Shown: positions 1 through 11,677 of the stretch, in pieces
Layout: the number at the start of each line of letters is the position of its first letter
Numbering within the stretch: position 1 is the stretch's first letter
NCBI GenBank assembly: GCA_038496445.1
Contig: JALMLS010000143.1
Span: forward strand, 372,001 to 436,000
From: Trichosphaerium sp. ATCC 40318
Taxonomy: Eukaryota; Discosea; Flabellinia; Trichosidae
DNA: 64,000 nucleotides
Direction: 5' to 3'
Notes under the pieces: generated by a model
What the model saw: only the letters and a program-made list of their open reading frames with translations
Database searches by the model: none
Told to the model about the DNA's origin: nothing
Translations under genes and position numbers: made by a program

Positions 1-366
1 TTATGGGTGTTGATACGCTTTTAGATGAACAGATTGGACGGCTAATTGGTTATAACATGGCCTGTGTTCAAGCAATGGTAATACTTTAGTGTACATTGGT
101 AGTGTAAACCTTACAATATTGTCTAGGAAGGAGATCACTTGGTACTGTTGTGATATTGTAAAGTACGTCACCTACACTACTAAGATTTTGGCTTTACTTT
201 GCGCATTTGTTTTTTCCCCTCTTCCTCATTAGATAAGTCACGTGCTAATATTTATTGTAGGTGTTGTGTATCATAACAGGTGCAATAGGAGTGTTCTAGG
301 TGCTTAGAAGATGCTACTTCGACAGGATGCTTCCTAGTTGAAGCAGAGGGAGAGGAATCAAGTAAG
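1..366. other. Left edge, partial or intergenic
   Basis: An open frame from base 3 (MGVDTLLDEQIGRLIGYN...) closes with TAG at about 90 and could be the end of a gene cut by the window edge. The rest up to 366 shows no supported coding sequence. Confidence 0.2.
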
Positions 367-1380
367 ATGAAAAGAATTCTTATTCCATGGGAAAGAGATG
401 AGGGTAAGGATATCGAAGGTACTAAATAAAAACTTTTGTCAAGAATTCGGGTTTTTTGCTCATCCTTTTTTAAACAGAGGCTGAGGCAGCTGAGATTTTA
501 TCGAGAACGTATTTCAGGTGCGTTTTTTTATTAATAAAGTGATATAAACCCATTTCAGTTTTTTTATTTTTGGATTTTTGAAGTTATTGTTTTAACGTTA
601 GAATCTGGAATGTATTCATACTTGTATGCTTTTATTTTAACTTTATACTATAGAATGAGTGAGTTGATGGACGTAGTTGATGAAGAGGGTATGTGAATTA
701 ATCGGTTTCTTTTTTGAAGAACAAGAAAAAACCCGATTTATTCTTTTGTTTAGTTAGCGCCAAACGTGATATACACCTTACTGAAGAGCATATGAATGCT
801 CTATCTGCTTTATTAGATGGTACTAGTTCAATTGATTACGAAAAATTTCTAGAGGTACGCTAGCCATGGAAGCTTTTTATTTTTTTGTTGTTGCTCGTCT
901 ATTTCTGTTTAACCAGAATTAGCTTCTTGCTTCTCTTCATGTATCAGAAGAACAATTACAAGAGCTTGTTGCAATTGATGAGGAAACAGGCGAAGGTGGT
1001 ATAGGCACGTGATTATAAAAAATAAAATCTATTTTTAACCCGACGCTGGTGTGGGTACGTTTTTTTAATCAGAAACTAATTGTTTTTAAAGACTTGGATC
1101 AGTTTTCTTTGTTTTTAGACAGTCACTTGTCAGGTACGACCATGAACTTTATTATTGAATCTATCTCACAATTATTAGAGCTTATGCTATGTTTATCTGC
1201 ATTGGTATACTCTGAAATAAACATAATGAGGACCATAAAACAAGCACCTGGTTCGTAGACTTTTTTTCTTTTTTCTTCTTTTTCCTCAGCATGTGTTTGT
1301 TTTATTGACGTATTATTTTAAATAGTCGAAGAAGATATTGATACAGGCGGCAACAAGGACGATTTCTCTACTATAGATTA
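367..1380 (+). CDS. Small acidic multi-exon protein, function unknown
   Basis: I do not recognise the family. A continuous spliced frame starts MKRILIPWERDE at 367 and passes through short exons near 479-519, 654-690, 754-853, 923-1004 and 1122-1250. It ends at about 1323-1380 with an acidic tail (DIDTGGNKDDFSTID, then TAA). The middle is helical, with an EF-hand-like look (LTEEHMNALSALLDGTSSID, then YEKFLELLASLHVSEEQLQE), but no convincing calcium loop is present. A late hydrophobic helix (ISQLLELMLCLSALVY) could be buried or membrane-associated. The intron after the GEGGI segment fits only with a GC donor (GCACGTGATT, from 1005) joined to the acceptor just before 1122. An upstream exon cannot be excluded, because the window begins only 366 bases earlier. 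Confidence 0.5.
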
Positions 1381-2036
1381 AGACCTAATCACAAAAAACG
1401 CCAACTTTTTTGTGAATCTCCTAGAAGAAAAATTAATAGAATAAAAACAAACTCCCTTTGTTGATTCAAGCGTCAGTGGGTACTACCGCCAAAAATTTCT
1501 TTCATAAACACTTCTTATTCTCAGATTATGTTGATTCAACATAATCGTTTGTCTTGAGCTCCAGCATACTATCACTGGAACCCGAGACAACATGACGAAA
1601 TCATCCTTTTTTTCCCTTTTCAATCATACGTTTTTTGGCGTCAATTGCAATACAATGCCGTAATCCCCAGTGTAATCGCGAACTAGCGGTAGTTTAGGAG
1701 TTAGTTGCTTAAGCAGTTTTAACTATTCTTTAGCCCCTTGGTACATAGAAATACTGTTAGCCCGAACACAAGCGCATAACTTGCAACTATCGGTGTTTTA
1801 TTGGCCCAAAGACCGAAATGAAGTATAAACCCTTTCAAGTTCCTCAATACTTTGTTAACAACGTAATACCATCAAACAAGCGACCTTCAAATAGAGGGAA
1901 AAACCACCCGATTTGGTTTACGTTTTTGGAAAGAGTCGTTCTGTTTTGGTAAACATACACTATTTCTCACCACACACCTCGCACCTTATCCCCAGCTTAC
2001 TATATAAGCCAAACACAGAGAAAATAAACCCTCACA
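1381..2036. other. Intergenic region with TATA-like promoter for the LPMO-like gene
   Basis: No coding frame is supported. A TATA-like element (TATATAAG, about 2001-2008) lies roughly 30 bases upstream of the ATG at 2037, which implies a very short 5' leader. Confidence 0.4.
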
Positions 2037-3411
2037 ATGCAAGTTCAACTACTTTGCATCACAATCTTTATCGCTCTTGCAGCGAGCCACTCATACATGA
2101 CGGAACCAAGACCACAATACGATTGGACTGGTGGATGTCGCGTTGGAGGTGGTATTCATTGCCCTGGACCTTGTGAATCTTTCAGAAGCAGGAACCCTCG
2201 CCACTTCCCAGGATCTGTAAAAACATGGAAGCGCGGTCAAAGGTACAAACACAAATTCTTTTGCAGTGATTTTTAGATATTCGAGTTTTGTCTTCTCGAA
2301 AAAGCTCTTTTTACGCTCTTTTTGGCGTTTGCTGTTTTATACCGACTGTATTGACGTATATCTATAGAGTTACAGTAGCATGGTCAAGAAATAATCACGT
2401 AGACGGTTTTGTGCGCCTTGCTCTCGTACCAGTTGCCGATATGAACAACAAAGCCAAACACAAAGAGCTAACCTTCGGTTACTTTTGCTGGGACGGTCCA
2501 ACTGTCAGCGTTCAGAGTTGCAGAATTAGAAATACTTTCCCACACATCAGAGACTACGGCTTTCCTTGTGGTTCAGACGGACAACAGGGACAATTTAGAG
2601 GACAATCACCAAAGATTTTACAGAAATCTATTACCTTGCCTAGAAATGTTCCAGATGGCGAATACGTACTCGGATGGACATGGTTCGGTGGTACAGTACT
2701 CGGAAACTACCACAGTTGCTCTTTTGTAACAATCCGTGGCGGTCCATTCCAAACTGTCGACAAGGTCCAAGGAGAGCAATGTAAGTCTCAGACTGGCGAC
2801 ATAAAACGCTGTGAAAGCGAAGATGGATGTCCGTTTACAAATCCTAAGCTTGTACTACCAAAAGGTTGGTCTAAGGACAAAACCTTCACATACGGTGGTA
2901 AATCAAACCCTCCTCCACCAAAGAATAACCCTCCTCCACCTCCTCCTATGAAGAAGCCACCTCCACCTCCACCTCCTATGAACAAGCCTCCTCCACCTCC
3001 ACCTCCTATGAAGAAGCCCCCACCACCACCTCCTCCAATGAACACAAACAACGGAGGGTGCCCAAGCTTCAACTTGCTAAAACGAGGTACTTGTTTTTTT
3101 CTTGTTTTTTTGAAGATTGTTTATGGATTGTGTTCGTTCGTGCTAACTCTGTTTTTTTTTTAGGATGGGGTAGTGGAATGAAACTAGAGTTAAAACTTAA
3201 CCCAAGTGGCAAAAAGAACTTTGTTGTAAGATTGAACACGAATGCAAGAAAGAACAACTGCTGGAGTGCTGGCGCTAATGTAAGAGATCTTGGTAACAAT
3301 AGATTCAACGTTAGGTTCGGTTGGGGTCCTCCAACTGAAACACTCACTTTGTTGGGTTGTATCATGAACGGAGATACCAGCGCTACCGCTAGGATTGAGT
3401 CATGTTCTTAA
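2037..3411 (+). CDS. Secreted LPMO-like copper monooxygenase with Pro-rich linker
   Basis: Three exons join cleanly: 2037-2242, 2368-3086 and 3164-3411. The N-terminus is a signal peptide (MQVQLLCITIFIALAAS) followed directly by His-Ser-Tyr. In lytic polysaccharide monooxygenases the mature N-terminal His is half of the copper brace. A second His lies in RNNHVDGFVRLALVP. The block GEYVLGWTWFGG...GNYHSCSFVTI resembles the conserved aromatic/Cys end of AA9/AA11-type and chitin-binding-4 domains. Four proline tracts with MKK/MNK spacers follow, at about 2908-3045. A C-terminal Trp/Gly-rich domain of about 80 residues with two Cys follows (GWGSGMKLELKLNPSG onward), probably a carbohydrate-binding module. 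The enzyme would oxidatively cleave chitin or cellulose outside the cell. The exact AA family is not assigned. Confidence 0.62.
2908..3045 (+). repeat. Poly-proline codon repeat in linker
   Basis: Repeated CCT/CCA/CCC proline codons are separated by ATG AAG AAG or ATG AAC AAG. This gives four P4-P7 tracts with MKK/MNK/MN spacers. It is a low-complexity extracellular linker between the catalytic and C-terminal domains. Confidence 0.85.
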
Positions 3412-3667
3412 GTATGAAAATACAGTAATAAACAATATCCATAACCTTTTGTCGATTTTGTTTTTCTTCGCTTTTTAAATCACCTTTTGCTACAAGCCAT
3501 GTGGCCACGTGTGGTATTGATAATGTTATATAGGCACAAGGAAATATATTTCTCTCGTACCTCATGATTTAACGGAGTACAATTTATGTTGGTGTTTATG
3601 GGTGAACATCTACAGATACTTCGTAGTCAGTTTTTATAAGTTTCCCTCACTTACAAACACAAGTCTT

Positions 3668-4621
3668 TCAATTGAACTGAATTTCTACACCTTTCTTTGC
3701 TAGTGTATTTACTCCTTTACGAGTGATATGCTTGCAGCCATTCAGTTTTAATACCTTAACATTGGAAAGATGAACAAGCCAATCATCTGTTGCATTTGTA
3801 AAAGATATATTGATTGTATGTGCATCTTTGAGGCTTTTCATACACGATCCAGTGATACCATAGCAATACGATAAATAGATATTCTGTATGCCAATCAATG
3901 CTTCTATACCTGCATCTGTAACTGATGTACTAGATAAATCTATTGTGTGAACATCCGACAAGGACGAAACTCCTTTATCCGTGACCTCAGTTTGACTTAA
4001 ATATATCGTATGAACACCAACTAATGCTGAAATTCCTTTATCTGTGATAAACTTACAACCACGTAGATTTATAAAACACACTCCAGCTAGTGCATATAAA
4101 ACATCATCACTAACAACAGAGTGAGGTATATAGATATATGGTATCCCAGCGAGACCCTTTAAGCCCGAGATTGACAGGTTCGAAGCTTTAATAGATTTCA
4201 GGTGTTTCACAAGCTGCAGCACTCCTGAATCTGTGACGCCTGTGCAACCAAATAGTGTTAAGTGTTGTACACCGCATATGCTCTGTAAACCTGAGTCTGT
4301 GATGTAGTGATTTGAAAAAAGCTCCAAAGTGCGAATACCTTTGAGAAACGAAAGATCTGTATCTGTTGCTGTAGGAAACCTTAAAAGTGATATTCTTGTG
4401 TTTTTAAGAAGGGGACTGTTGGAGATCAGAGAACAGCTTGCTCTTGAACTGATGTAAATGGTATTGTATCCGATAATGTGGTGTACAATGTCAGACAATC
4501 GTTTGCAGCTTTGAGAAACAGAAAATCTATCAGTAACATCAATAAAATAGAGCAAATGAGATATTATCTCTGTTGGGATATCTAACAGCTTAAAATCTCT
4601 AGATTCGAATGTATTATCCAT
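3668..4621 (-). CDS. F-box/LRR protein (single exon)
   Basis: 317 residues in one exon, starting at the ATG at 4621. An N-terminal F-box-like helix pair (LLDIPTEIISHLLYFIDVTD, then RFSVSQSCKRLSDI) is followed by irregular leucine-rich repeats. These carry the recurring core ITDKGISAL.GVHTIYLS..VTDKGV. F-box proteins of this kind usually act as substrate adaptors in SCF ubiquitin ligases, with LRRs reading the substrate. That role is inferred from the family. The same F-box/LRR format recurs at 28465-30104, so the two genes are paralogues. The absence of introns is unusual in this window. Confidence 0.75.
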   Translation of the reverse strand: MDNTFESRDFKLLDIPTEIISHLLYFIDVTDRFSVSQSCKRLSDIVHHIIGYNTIYISSRASCSLISNSPLLKNTRISLLRFPTATDTDLSFLKGIRTLELFSNHYITDSGLQSICGVQHLTLFGCTGVTDSGVLQLVKHLKSIKASNLSISGLKGLAGIPYIYIPHSVVSDDVLYALAGVCFINLRGCKFITDKGISALVGVHTIYLSQTEVTDKGVSSLSDVHTIDLSSTSVTDAGIEALIGIQNIYLSYCYGITGSCMKSLKDAHTINISFTNATDDWLVHLSNVKVLKLNGCKHITRKGVNTLAKKGVEIQFN

Positions 4622-5104
4622 CTTACTACCTAATCCTTTAGTTAGTCAGACGTTAAGAGTTCATACACACGGCTGAAGCTGTTCAACAAAACGAATGCCA
4701 AAAAACTGCAAGTCAAAGTGAATCTATTAGCACAAAATACGTTACGTGCATTCAATCAGTGACCGTGACAGTATGTTTATAAACCCTCCAACACGCTAGA
4801 GCTTACTTAGACTTTTTTGTTCTAAGCTAAAATGCGTATTCGCACGTGCTTTTTTTTATTTTGACTAACATACTAATACAGTTACAATTGATGACCATTT
4901 CCTCACACTCCTCCAACACAAGGCAAGGTTAAAAAAAATGTCGAAACAAAAATCCCTTTTCAAAAAAAAAAAAGGGTAGAGAGGCAAGGAAATAATGACA
5001 TAACATCGGACCAAGATTTTCCGCTTTTTTTCTTATACCAAAGAGTTTTTTTTTTAAGTCTATCACCGTTCCCTCTTTTTTGTTTTGTTTTTTTCTTTTC
5101 TTGC
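4622..5104. other. Intergenic, homopolymer-rich; one possible microprotein
   Basis: A/T tracts dominate. A possible two-exon small frame starts with ATG near 4831 (MRI, then LTIDDHFLTLLQHKAR and a Lys-rich end). It would require a GC-AG intron beginning GCACGTGC near 4841 and ending ACAG near 4880. Support is weak. Confidence 0.2.
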
Positions 5105-6133
5105 TTACTTTGGGTCTAAAGGTCCTGATAACTCCATCCTAGAAGAAGCAGACTTTGGTTTATCCGCTGGGATGAATTTAATGTGTTTCTCTGCCTGTTG
5201 GACAATTATATCAGGCCACTTCGAATAATGAATATCCTTGCGAACAATATCTTCGTAACAACTCTGAGAGTCAAAGTTGCATATGACACCATCCCTGAAA
5301 GCGATAATATTGAGTTTAATGGCGAGCGCCATCCAATAAAATAGCATATCCTTCAGATGTTGTACATCCTCCTTAGCGCTTATAGCTTCCTCTGCGTCGC
5401 CGTTTTGTGCAGGTCCAACCTTCTTTGATTCTTCTTTAACAGCGGAGAGCTTTGCTTCGTACTCTCTTGCTAGTTTACTCAACTGGCCTTGAAGATCTTC
5501 ATTCGAAGCCAAAGAATTTTTCAACTCATCCTTGAGCTTTTCTTCTGAAGACTCGAGATTTGCCACACGCTTTTTAAGGTCATCTGTACCCTCAAGAGCA
5601 ACTTGAACCTCATTATGCTTATCTTTCCATTCTTGGACTTCACGCTTTTGTTTTTCGGCTTGCTCGAGTTGTAAGTCTTTATCTTGAACCTTGCTCTCTA
5701 ATAAGAGTATCTGAGTGTTTAGTTTTTCATTCTTGAGTCGTTCTGCGTCTAATTCAACTTGGAGGTTTGTGCGTAGGTTATTAGCTTCTTCGAGCTGTTT
5801 CCTAGATCATTTCTATTAGTTGAAAGTGGAAGTAATGTGAATGAGAAAGAGAGGGAAATAATGAGGCTCGAGTGAAGATTTTTAAGTGTAACCAAAAAGT
5901 AATAAAAAGAAAATAGAATATTTCACGTGCTTGAGTTCTGTGATAAGAGAGTGGACTTGTAGCATGTCATTTGTTGAAGCTGCGCCAAGTGACGATGACA
6001 TTGGTCGAGGTGGGATATTACCAAGATCATGATCATTGTGATCGTGGTCACTATCGTCATCTGAGCTATCAGAGTCTGAATCGGATGAGCTTGTGTCAGT
6101 CTCTAATAACCTGTTAATTCTTCACTCTAATAA
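5105..6133 (-). CDS. Coiled-coil protein with acidic Ser/Asp stretch
   Basis: Reading on the minus strand, an exon near 6130-5930 carries a Ser/Asp-rich segment (LETDTSSSDSDSDSSDDD) and ends ...HSLITELK. It joins through a GC-AG intron (donor GCACGTGAAA) to a long coiled coil (KQLEEANNLRTNLQVELDAE and onward). The protein ends with a C-terminal domain of about 80 residues containing LFYWMALAIKLNIIAFRDG and DIHYSKWPDIIVQQAEKH. No family was recognised. The 5' end is unresolved. These exons could be the 3' half of the armadillo gene upstream (6213-8547), but I could not find a frame-preserving junction between about 6133 and 6213. GT-donor splicing breaks the frame at the coiled-coil junction. 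Confidence 0.5.
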
Positions 6134-6212
6134 TTAACATTGAATGTAACAGTCATTGCTTATTAGGAGCATAAGGCTGATTGTCCTTTTTTTTGTTTGA
6201 AGAAGCCCTTAC

Positions 6213-8547
6213 CTTCTGTGTAACATGCATTCATTGTATCAGAAGATAATTTTCTACAAAAACGTAAGCACGGAGAATATCAAAACAAACAATCGAAAAT
6301 CTTTTTTGGTCAGTCAAGTGATTAAAAAAAACCCAGTCGGAAAATGCGTACCTGAGCCTTATGTTATGTCTGTGTTGGTCCATGACTTTAACACAAACTG
6401 TAATACCATCATTGGCTTTAATTTTTTCCTTAGCGATAGGATCTAATAGAAAATGAGTACACCGAAAATTCTACTTTATCAAATTCTACAGAAAAAAATT
6501 TGCTTGTAACATGCCTGTTGATGCGAGTTTATAAACAATAGCCAAAGCAGTAGTGACTACATCTTCGTTCTCAATAGAATCTTGAATGCACTTTATCAAA
6601 CAAGGTACACCACCAGCATCAGTGAGGTGGTTTCTATTGGAAGCTTCACAGAGTTCATTTAGTTAAAAAAAATAAAAATAAAAATCTAGAAACTCACCAT
6701 TACGACATAGACGCTCCAAGGTTACCAAAGAAAGTTGAACAATTTCAATATCTTCTTCGAACAACTTCAAAATCTCTATAATACATGCAAGGGTTCCCTT
6801 TAATAGTACATGTCAGGTACAAATAGCAATCGTCAAATAAAAAAAAAACAACAGGAAAGCAAAGAGTTTTGACACAAAAAAACCCAGTAAAAGGTATTTA
6901 CCTGTTGACCAATCTTTGCGCGGTTCTCTACAAGCTTTGATAGCTGTAGAATTGCAATAAGTGCTGTTTTACAAATAACTTTATCATCTTTATGTGCTTT
7001 CAACGTTGTCACTACAGCCTCATTACCGCCATCCTCACCAATAAACCGTTTATATTCCGCTGAGTATGAAATTAGAGAAACTGATAAACAACTAAAAAGG
7101 ACTTGTCGAAGAAGGAAAAGTCAAATGCGTACGTGAAGTAAAAGTTAAGTTTAACAGACACCAAAGAGCATTAAGCTGTAGCTTCTTATTGGCTATGTAC
7201 TGGCCCATAACAGCGACAAGCTTAGGTACACCACCAGCTTCGATAACCTTCAATTTGTTCGTGTCTAAAGAGGAAACGGTTTAGAAATTGTAACAAACGT
7301 AATTGTGGCGTACCATTGTTACATAAATTACGCAGAGCTTGTATAGCAGCAGATTTAGCAGGTTCGCTAACACTAGGCTCTTCAATTACAGTAAATAGTT
7401 GTGCTACACCACCTTCTTCTCCGAAGTAATCCTTGTTCTCCTCTAAACAAAACAACGATTAACAAATATGTCTAAAGATCAAAGATGCCTGATTTAAAGA
7501 AAGTAGATAAACAATGAAGAACAATATGTTCGTGATGCCTTCGAAAAAGAAAAAAAGAACGAAGACATCTTGAAATTTACATAAAACTTTTTTTTTTTCA
7601 GAATTTTTGATCAAAAAAGTACTAAGTGGCAAAAAATCTCGGCGTACCACAATTAAAAGAAATATTATTTATTGCTTTAGAAACCTCTATTACAAATCCT
7701 GATGATTTGTTGTAAAGGCGTAGGCCATTGACTAGTTGTTGAATACAACCTTCCTCGGACATTAATTCGCGAACAATGTCTAGGAGTTACGTGAGATAGT
7801 GTAAGCGGAGAGTATAAGGCGATCCTTAAGAAGTTCCAATTTCAAAAGGACCAAAAAAATAAAAAAGCATGAGGTTTACTTTATTAAGCGCGATAACGTT
7901 ATTGTTGTTTAAAATTGGCGCTAAGGCGTTTAATAAATTTTTTTTTAGGTTTTTTGAGAGTTTTTTTTGTTTAAACGTACCATCAAGAGCAAGAGCTGCG
8001 AGTGCTTTGCAACCTTCAATTTGTATGTCTTCAGTTTCATTTGACTTCATCACGTTGCATATTTCAACAACACCATTTGCTTCGTATACATCCTCTTCGT
8101 AACCCTCTGTGATGATGTGAGTAAATTGTAGCTAATTAAAACAAGCGAGCTGTTTTTGCAAATCATGCTATTTAAATTCTCGGACTAGCGACTACTTCGC
8201 TGCGATAGTCCTAACACTAATTTTTGCAGTGATATTGTTTTGTTTGCCTAATCACCATAACAGCAAAAAATGGGCTTACCAATGGTAGAAAATATCCGCA
8301 TGAACCTCAAGAACTTTTCTGGAGCATTTGGAAAGGCTTCGTTGCTCACTACCAGATCTAATAGCTCTTGATTTTTAATAGCGCTTGCATCATCCTGAAT
8401 TTGTGTGTAGTGCTTTGCTGGGTCGTAAATGGCTAGAAACCAATCGATACAGCTTTCAGCGTCGTCACCACCTTTTTCGAGTTGCTCTATCACTTTAGCT
8501 ACCCGGGCCTTGGGTGTGAGCTGCTGAAAATCTTCTGCGCTTGACAT
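6213..8547 (-). CDS. Armadillo-repeat protein
   Basis: It starts at ATG 8547 ([20 protein letters not shown]). About ten exons follow, each carrying one or two ARM/HEAT-like helical repeats: [104 protein letters not shown] and HNIRLRKLSSD. Each repeat block begins EGG/DGG/AGGV, as in ARM repeats of the beta-catenin/importin type, which bind protein partners. Intron donors are mostly GTACG; the one near 6510 fits only as GC (GCATGTTA). The start codon lies only 35 bases from that of enoyl-CoA hydratase on the other strand. The C-terminus may continue into the coiled-coil exons at 5105-6133. Confidence 0.65.
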
Positions 8548-8582
8548 CTAACTTGGTAGCAGTTGGCGGAAAATACAATTTG
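8548..8582. promoter_or_regulatory. 35-bp divergent promoter/leader between ARM gene and enoyl-CoA hydratase
   Basis: The two start codons (8547 minus, 8583 plus) are separated by 35 bases. Promoters and leaders must therefore overlap each other or the opposite coding sequence, unless one gene starts at a downstream ATG. Confidence 0.5.
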
Positions 8583-9823
8583 ATGGTATTGCAGGTCAAG
8601 TCACTTCATTTGTTTAAAACAACCTCTCTACAACCTCAAGTGTCAGATATGTTAATCAAAGCAGCAACAAGACGTGGTGTCGCTCTAAATATGCGTAAAG
8701 TTCGCAACAACAAAGCGCAACGTTACTATTGTACCGAGGGTGCTGTTCCTTTATCAGAAAACTTTTTGCCTAACGTTTTTGTAGGTAAACCAGCGGTTAC
8801 CCTTGAAACTGAGTTCGAGACCATAATTATGGAGAAAAAGGGTGCAGTAGGCTATGTTACTCTTAACAGACCAAAGGCGCTCAACGCACTCTGCGATAAA
8901 CTCATAGACGAGGTGCGTTAAATTAACGCTACACCATGCCACTGCCATTTCTTAATTTTACGTCTCAGGTTGGCTCAGCATTTCAGTACTTTGACGGAGA
9001 AGACTCAGTTGGTGCTATTGTACTTACAGGATCAAAGAAAGCGTTTGCCGGTACGTTTATCAAGATGTCATCAAATATTTTTCCGCTTTTGCCTTGTGTG
9101 TTGTACTTGCGTAGTTATCATTTGCAGTTATTAAGACCACTCTGTAGCTGGCGCAGACATTAAAGAAATGGCAAACAAGACATACATGGAAAACTACAAA
9201 AACAAGCTCTTCAAGTCATGGGATGACATTTCTAAAGTATCCAAACCAATCATTGCTGCTGTCAATGGTTACGCATTAGGTGGAGGTTGCGAATTAGCCA
9301 TGAGCTGTGATATTATCCTCGCTGGTGACAAGGCAAAGTTTGGACAACCAGAAATCACTCTTGGTACAATTCCAGGTGTTGGTGGCACACAAAGATTGAC
9401 ACGTGCTATTGGAAAATCTAAGGCAATGGAATTGGTACTAACTGGAGACTTTATTGACGCACAAGAAGCTAAATCTCTTGGTACGTCTTGCTTTTTTTTT
9501 CGTTGTTGTTAACCGTGTTTTCTAGGACTTGTTAGCAATGTTCATCCAGCTGACGAGCTTCTCGGTACGTTGTTGTATTTTATTATTATGTCTAACGCTG
9601 TACGTTAGCAAATGCTACTAAGATGGCCGAGAAGATCGCTTCTCACTCACGTCCTATTGTTGCTATTGCCAAGGAATGTGTTAACAAGGCAGAAGAGCTG
9701 TCACTTCGCGAAGGATTGGAATATGAACGTCGCTTGTTTTATTCCACGTTCGCAACTTTGGATCAAAAGGAAGGCATGGCCAGTTTTATTGGTAAAACCA
9801 AACCAGCATGGAAACACGAGTAA
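8583..9823 (+). CDS. ECHS1: Enoyl-CoA hydratase (crotonase), probably mitochondrial
   Basis: Exons 8583-8912, 8969-9050, 9148-9480, 9526-9564 and 9609-9823 join in frame. The enzyme hydrates trans-2-enoyl-CoA in fatty-acid beta-oxidation. Crotonase marks are clear: the oxyanion-hole block [13 protein letters not shown] (spliced), then [20 protein letters not shown], the catalytic Glu region [20 protein letters not shown] and the tail [14 protein letters not shown]. The roughly 60 basic, acid-poor residues before the core ([20 protein letters not shown]) fit a mitochondrial targeting sequence. The first in-frame ATG at 8583 was chosen. All introns begin GTACG or GTGCG and end AG. The match to ECHS1-type proteins is strong. 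Confidence 0.92.
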
Positions 9824-9972
9824 ATGTTTATTATTGACTATTACTGTCTACAAGGAGTTGTTTACGTAATTTGACAGATTGAGGCGCGATCGTATCGATT
9901 TCCTTCCGTAAATACTTTTTTGAAGTTGGCTTAGCCATTTTTAAGTTAAAACAGTGTTTGGTGTATTCTACA

Positions 9973-11424
9973 ATGAGCACAAAGGAGGAAAAGGACGAAA
10001 GTCAGGTTTGTGAAGCTTTTGCATCCGCAAAGAGGACTACCACTTCTTTTTTTAATTTATATTCGCCTTGTGATGTTTTAGTAGTATTACCAGTCCATAA
10101 CCGTTACGTTGTGCGACGGCTAATTCGAAATTTAAAATTCTACGTGTATTCGTTTAGGTATGCTGCCAAAGGAAATTGTTCCGTAATTGTAATTTAGGTT
10201 GCGGCTGAAGAATCCGAAATAAAGGAGGAGAAGGCAGAAACGCCTGAAAATACGTCTAAAGATACCGAGAACACGCAAGGTGAGAAAAAAGAAACTGCTG
10301 AGGAAGAAAAGAGGCGCTTAGACGAACTTACAAGTCACAAAAAATTAGACGTACGCATAGCCATTAGCATTGATACAATGACTAATACCGCTTTAGAAAG
10401 GTTACGTGTACAACGATTCGAATGGTAAGGTCCAAGGACCTTTCATGTACTCCCAAATGGTACGTAGTGCTTTGTTCTATCAGAAAATACGCTATCGATG
10501 AATTTCACTGACACTATTTCCGAAATAGTTGGATTGGTGGCATGCTGGGTACTTCCAATCTGATCTAAAAGTAAAAAGAACAGGTGAAGAACAAATGGTG
10601 CCAATAAGCAAAAGACCAGAATTTCAAGTTCCTGCTCAGACATCAGAGATGGGCGGTGGTGGCCAAGGATATTACCCTGCTGCTAGCCAGGCTCGTTTTG
10701 CACCTTACTCTGGTACGCGAAAACGCTATACAGCTCTACTTGACATCTTCCATGAAACGGCGGTTAACCACGAGAAGCGTGGTTTTGAAAAAAAAATTGT
10801 GATTTCGAACTGTCCTTTCAATTAAAATTCGTTTTTTTCCCTGTATAAGCAAACCGCCCCTTCGTAGTAGTGGTTGGTGATTTGTTGGGAACATTTTATT
10901 TTGAATTTTATTTATTAATTGAATCGATAGGGAGTGGTGTTAAAGCATCTGATTATCAACCTTTGGGAACAGTAGATTACTCTCAGGCTGCTACATTTGA
11001 TACACGAACAGGTCGTTTTACTAGTACTTACTACGCGAATTATTGGGAATCAAGAGGTCTACCTTCTGATCGCGCTGGTAGAATGATGATGCACTACTTT
11101 GATCATGACGCATGGTATGAAATTTTATTTGAAATAAGCAGAGAGTTGACAAAAAAAACTTTGTTTTTTTCCTTCTTTTTGTTTGTTGACGAACACGTGT
11201 ATCAAGATCAACACGAAATTTACTTTTTCTTTGTTGGTGATGTTTTTTATTTTAACTTTTTTTTCCTCTCTAGGCAAGAGCAAATGCGTGAGAGAAAGCG
11301 TGTTAAGGAATTATACCAAGGAAAGAATAAGCGTAAAGTTACTAAAGAGATGTTGAAGCATTTTAAAAAGAAGAAAGCAGAAAAAAAGAGAAGAAGGATT
11401 ATTCAAGAGTATTTGACTGATTAA
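9973..11424 (+). CDS. GYF-domain protein with basic C-terminal tail
   Basis: Six exons (9973-10005, 10198-10350, 10397-10459, 10529-10712, 10931-11114, 11274-11424) give 255 residues. A Glu/Lys-rich N-terminus precedes a GYF domain assembled across two exons: GYVYNDSNGKVQGPF, MYSQM, then LDWWHAGYFQSDLKVKR. GYF domains bind proline-rich peptides, often in splicing or translational control. A conserved-looking block follows (FDTRTGRFTSTYYANYW, then GRMMMHYFDHDAWQEQM). The protein ends in a strongly basic helix (VTKEMLKHFKKKKAEKKRRR), suggesting RNA or nuclear association. The last intron (11115-11273) contains CACGTG. The family of the C-terminal half was not identified. Confidence 0.72.
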
Positions 11425-11677
11425 ATAAAATATTTACACTATTGTTTAAAACTGCGCTCACAACCCTTGTTGTTTTTGCTTTGAGGAGTTTGGAATGTAT
11501 GTGCGACTACTTGTATTCGATATTCTAAAGTCTCTTGTTGCTTCAACAAACCTTTGAAATATCACGTGACTTTGTAACAAACAGTAACTTGCAAATATCA
11601 CCAGGATATAACACAATACACGAGTTCAGTGAATTTCTGTTAAATGTTCAAGGTTCCTCAGCTATCAAAAAACAACA

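Noticed and set aside
2788-3072. Reverse-strand glycine-rich open frame
   Set aside because: It is the antisense of the proline-rich linker in the LPMO-like gene; composition alone keeps it open.
5105-8547. p115/Uso1 vesicle-tethering factor (ARM repeats plus coiled coil)
   Set aside because: The ARM and coiled-coil parts could not be joined in frame, and the acidic stretch lies before the coiled coil rather than at the C-terminus.
9973-11424. Splicing factor SF3B2
   Set aside because: The assembled protein has a GYF domain and none of the SF3B2 core blocks.
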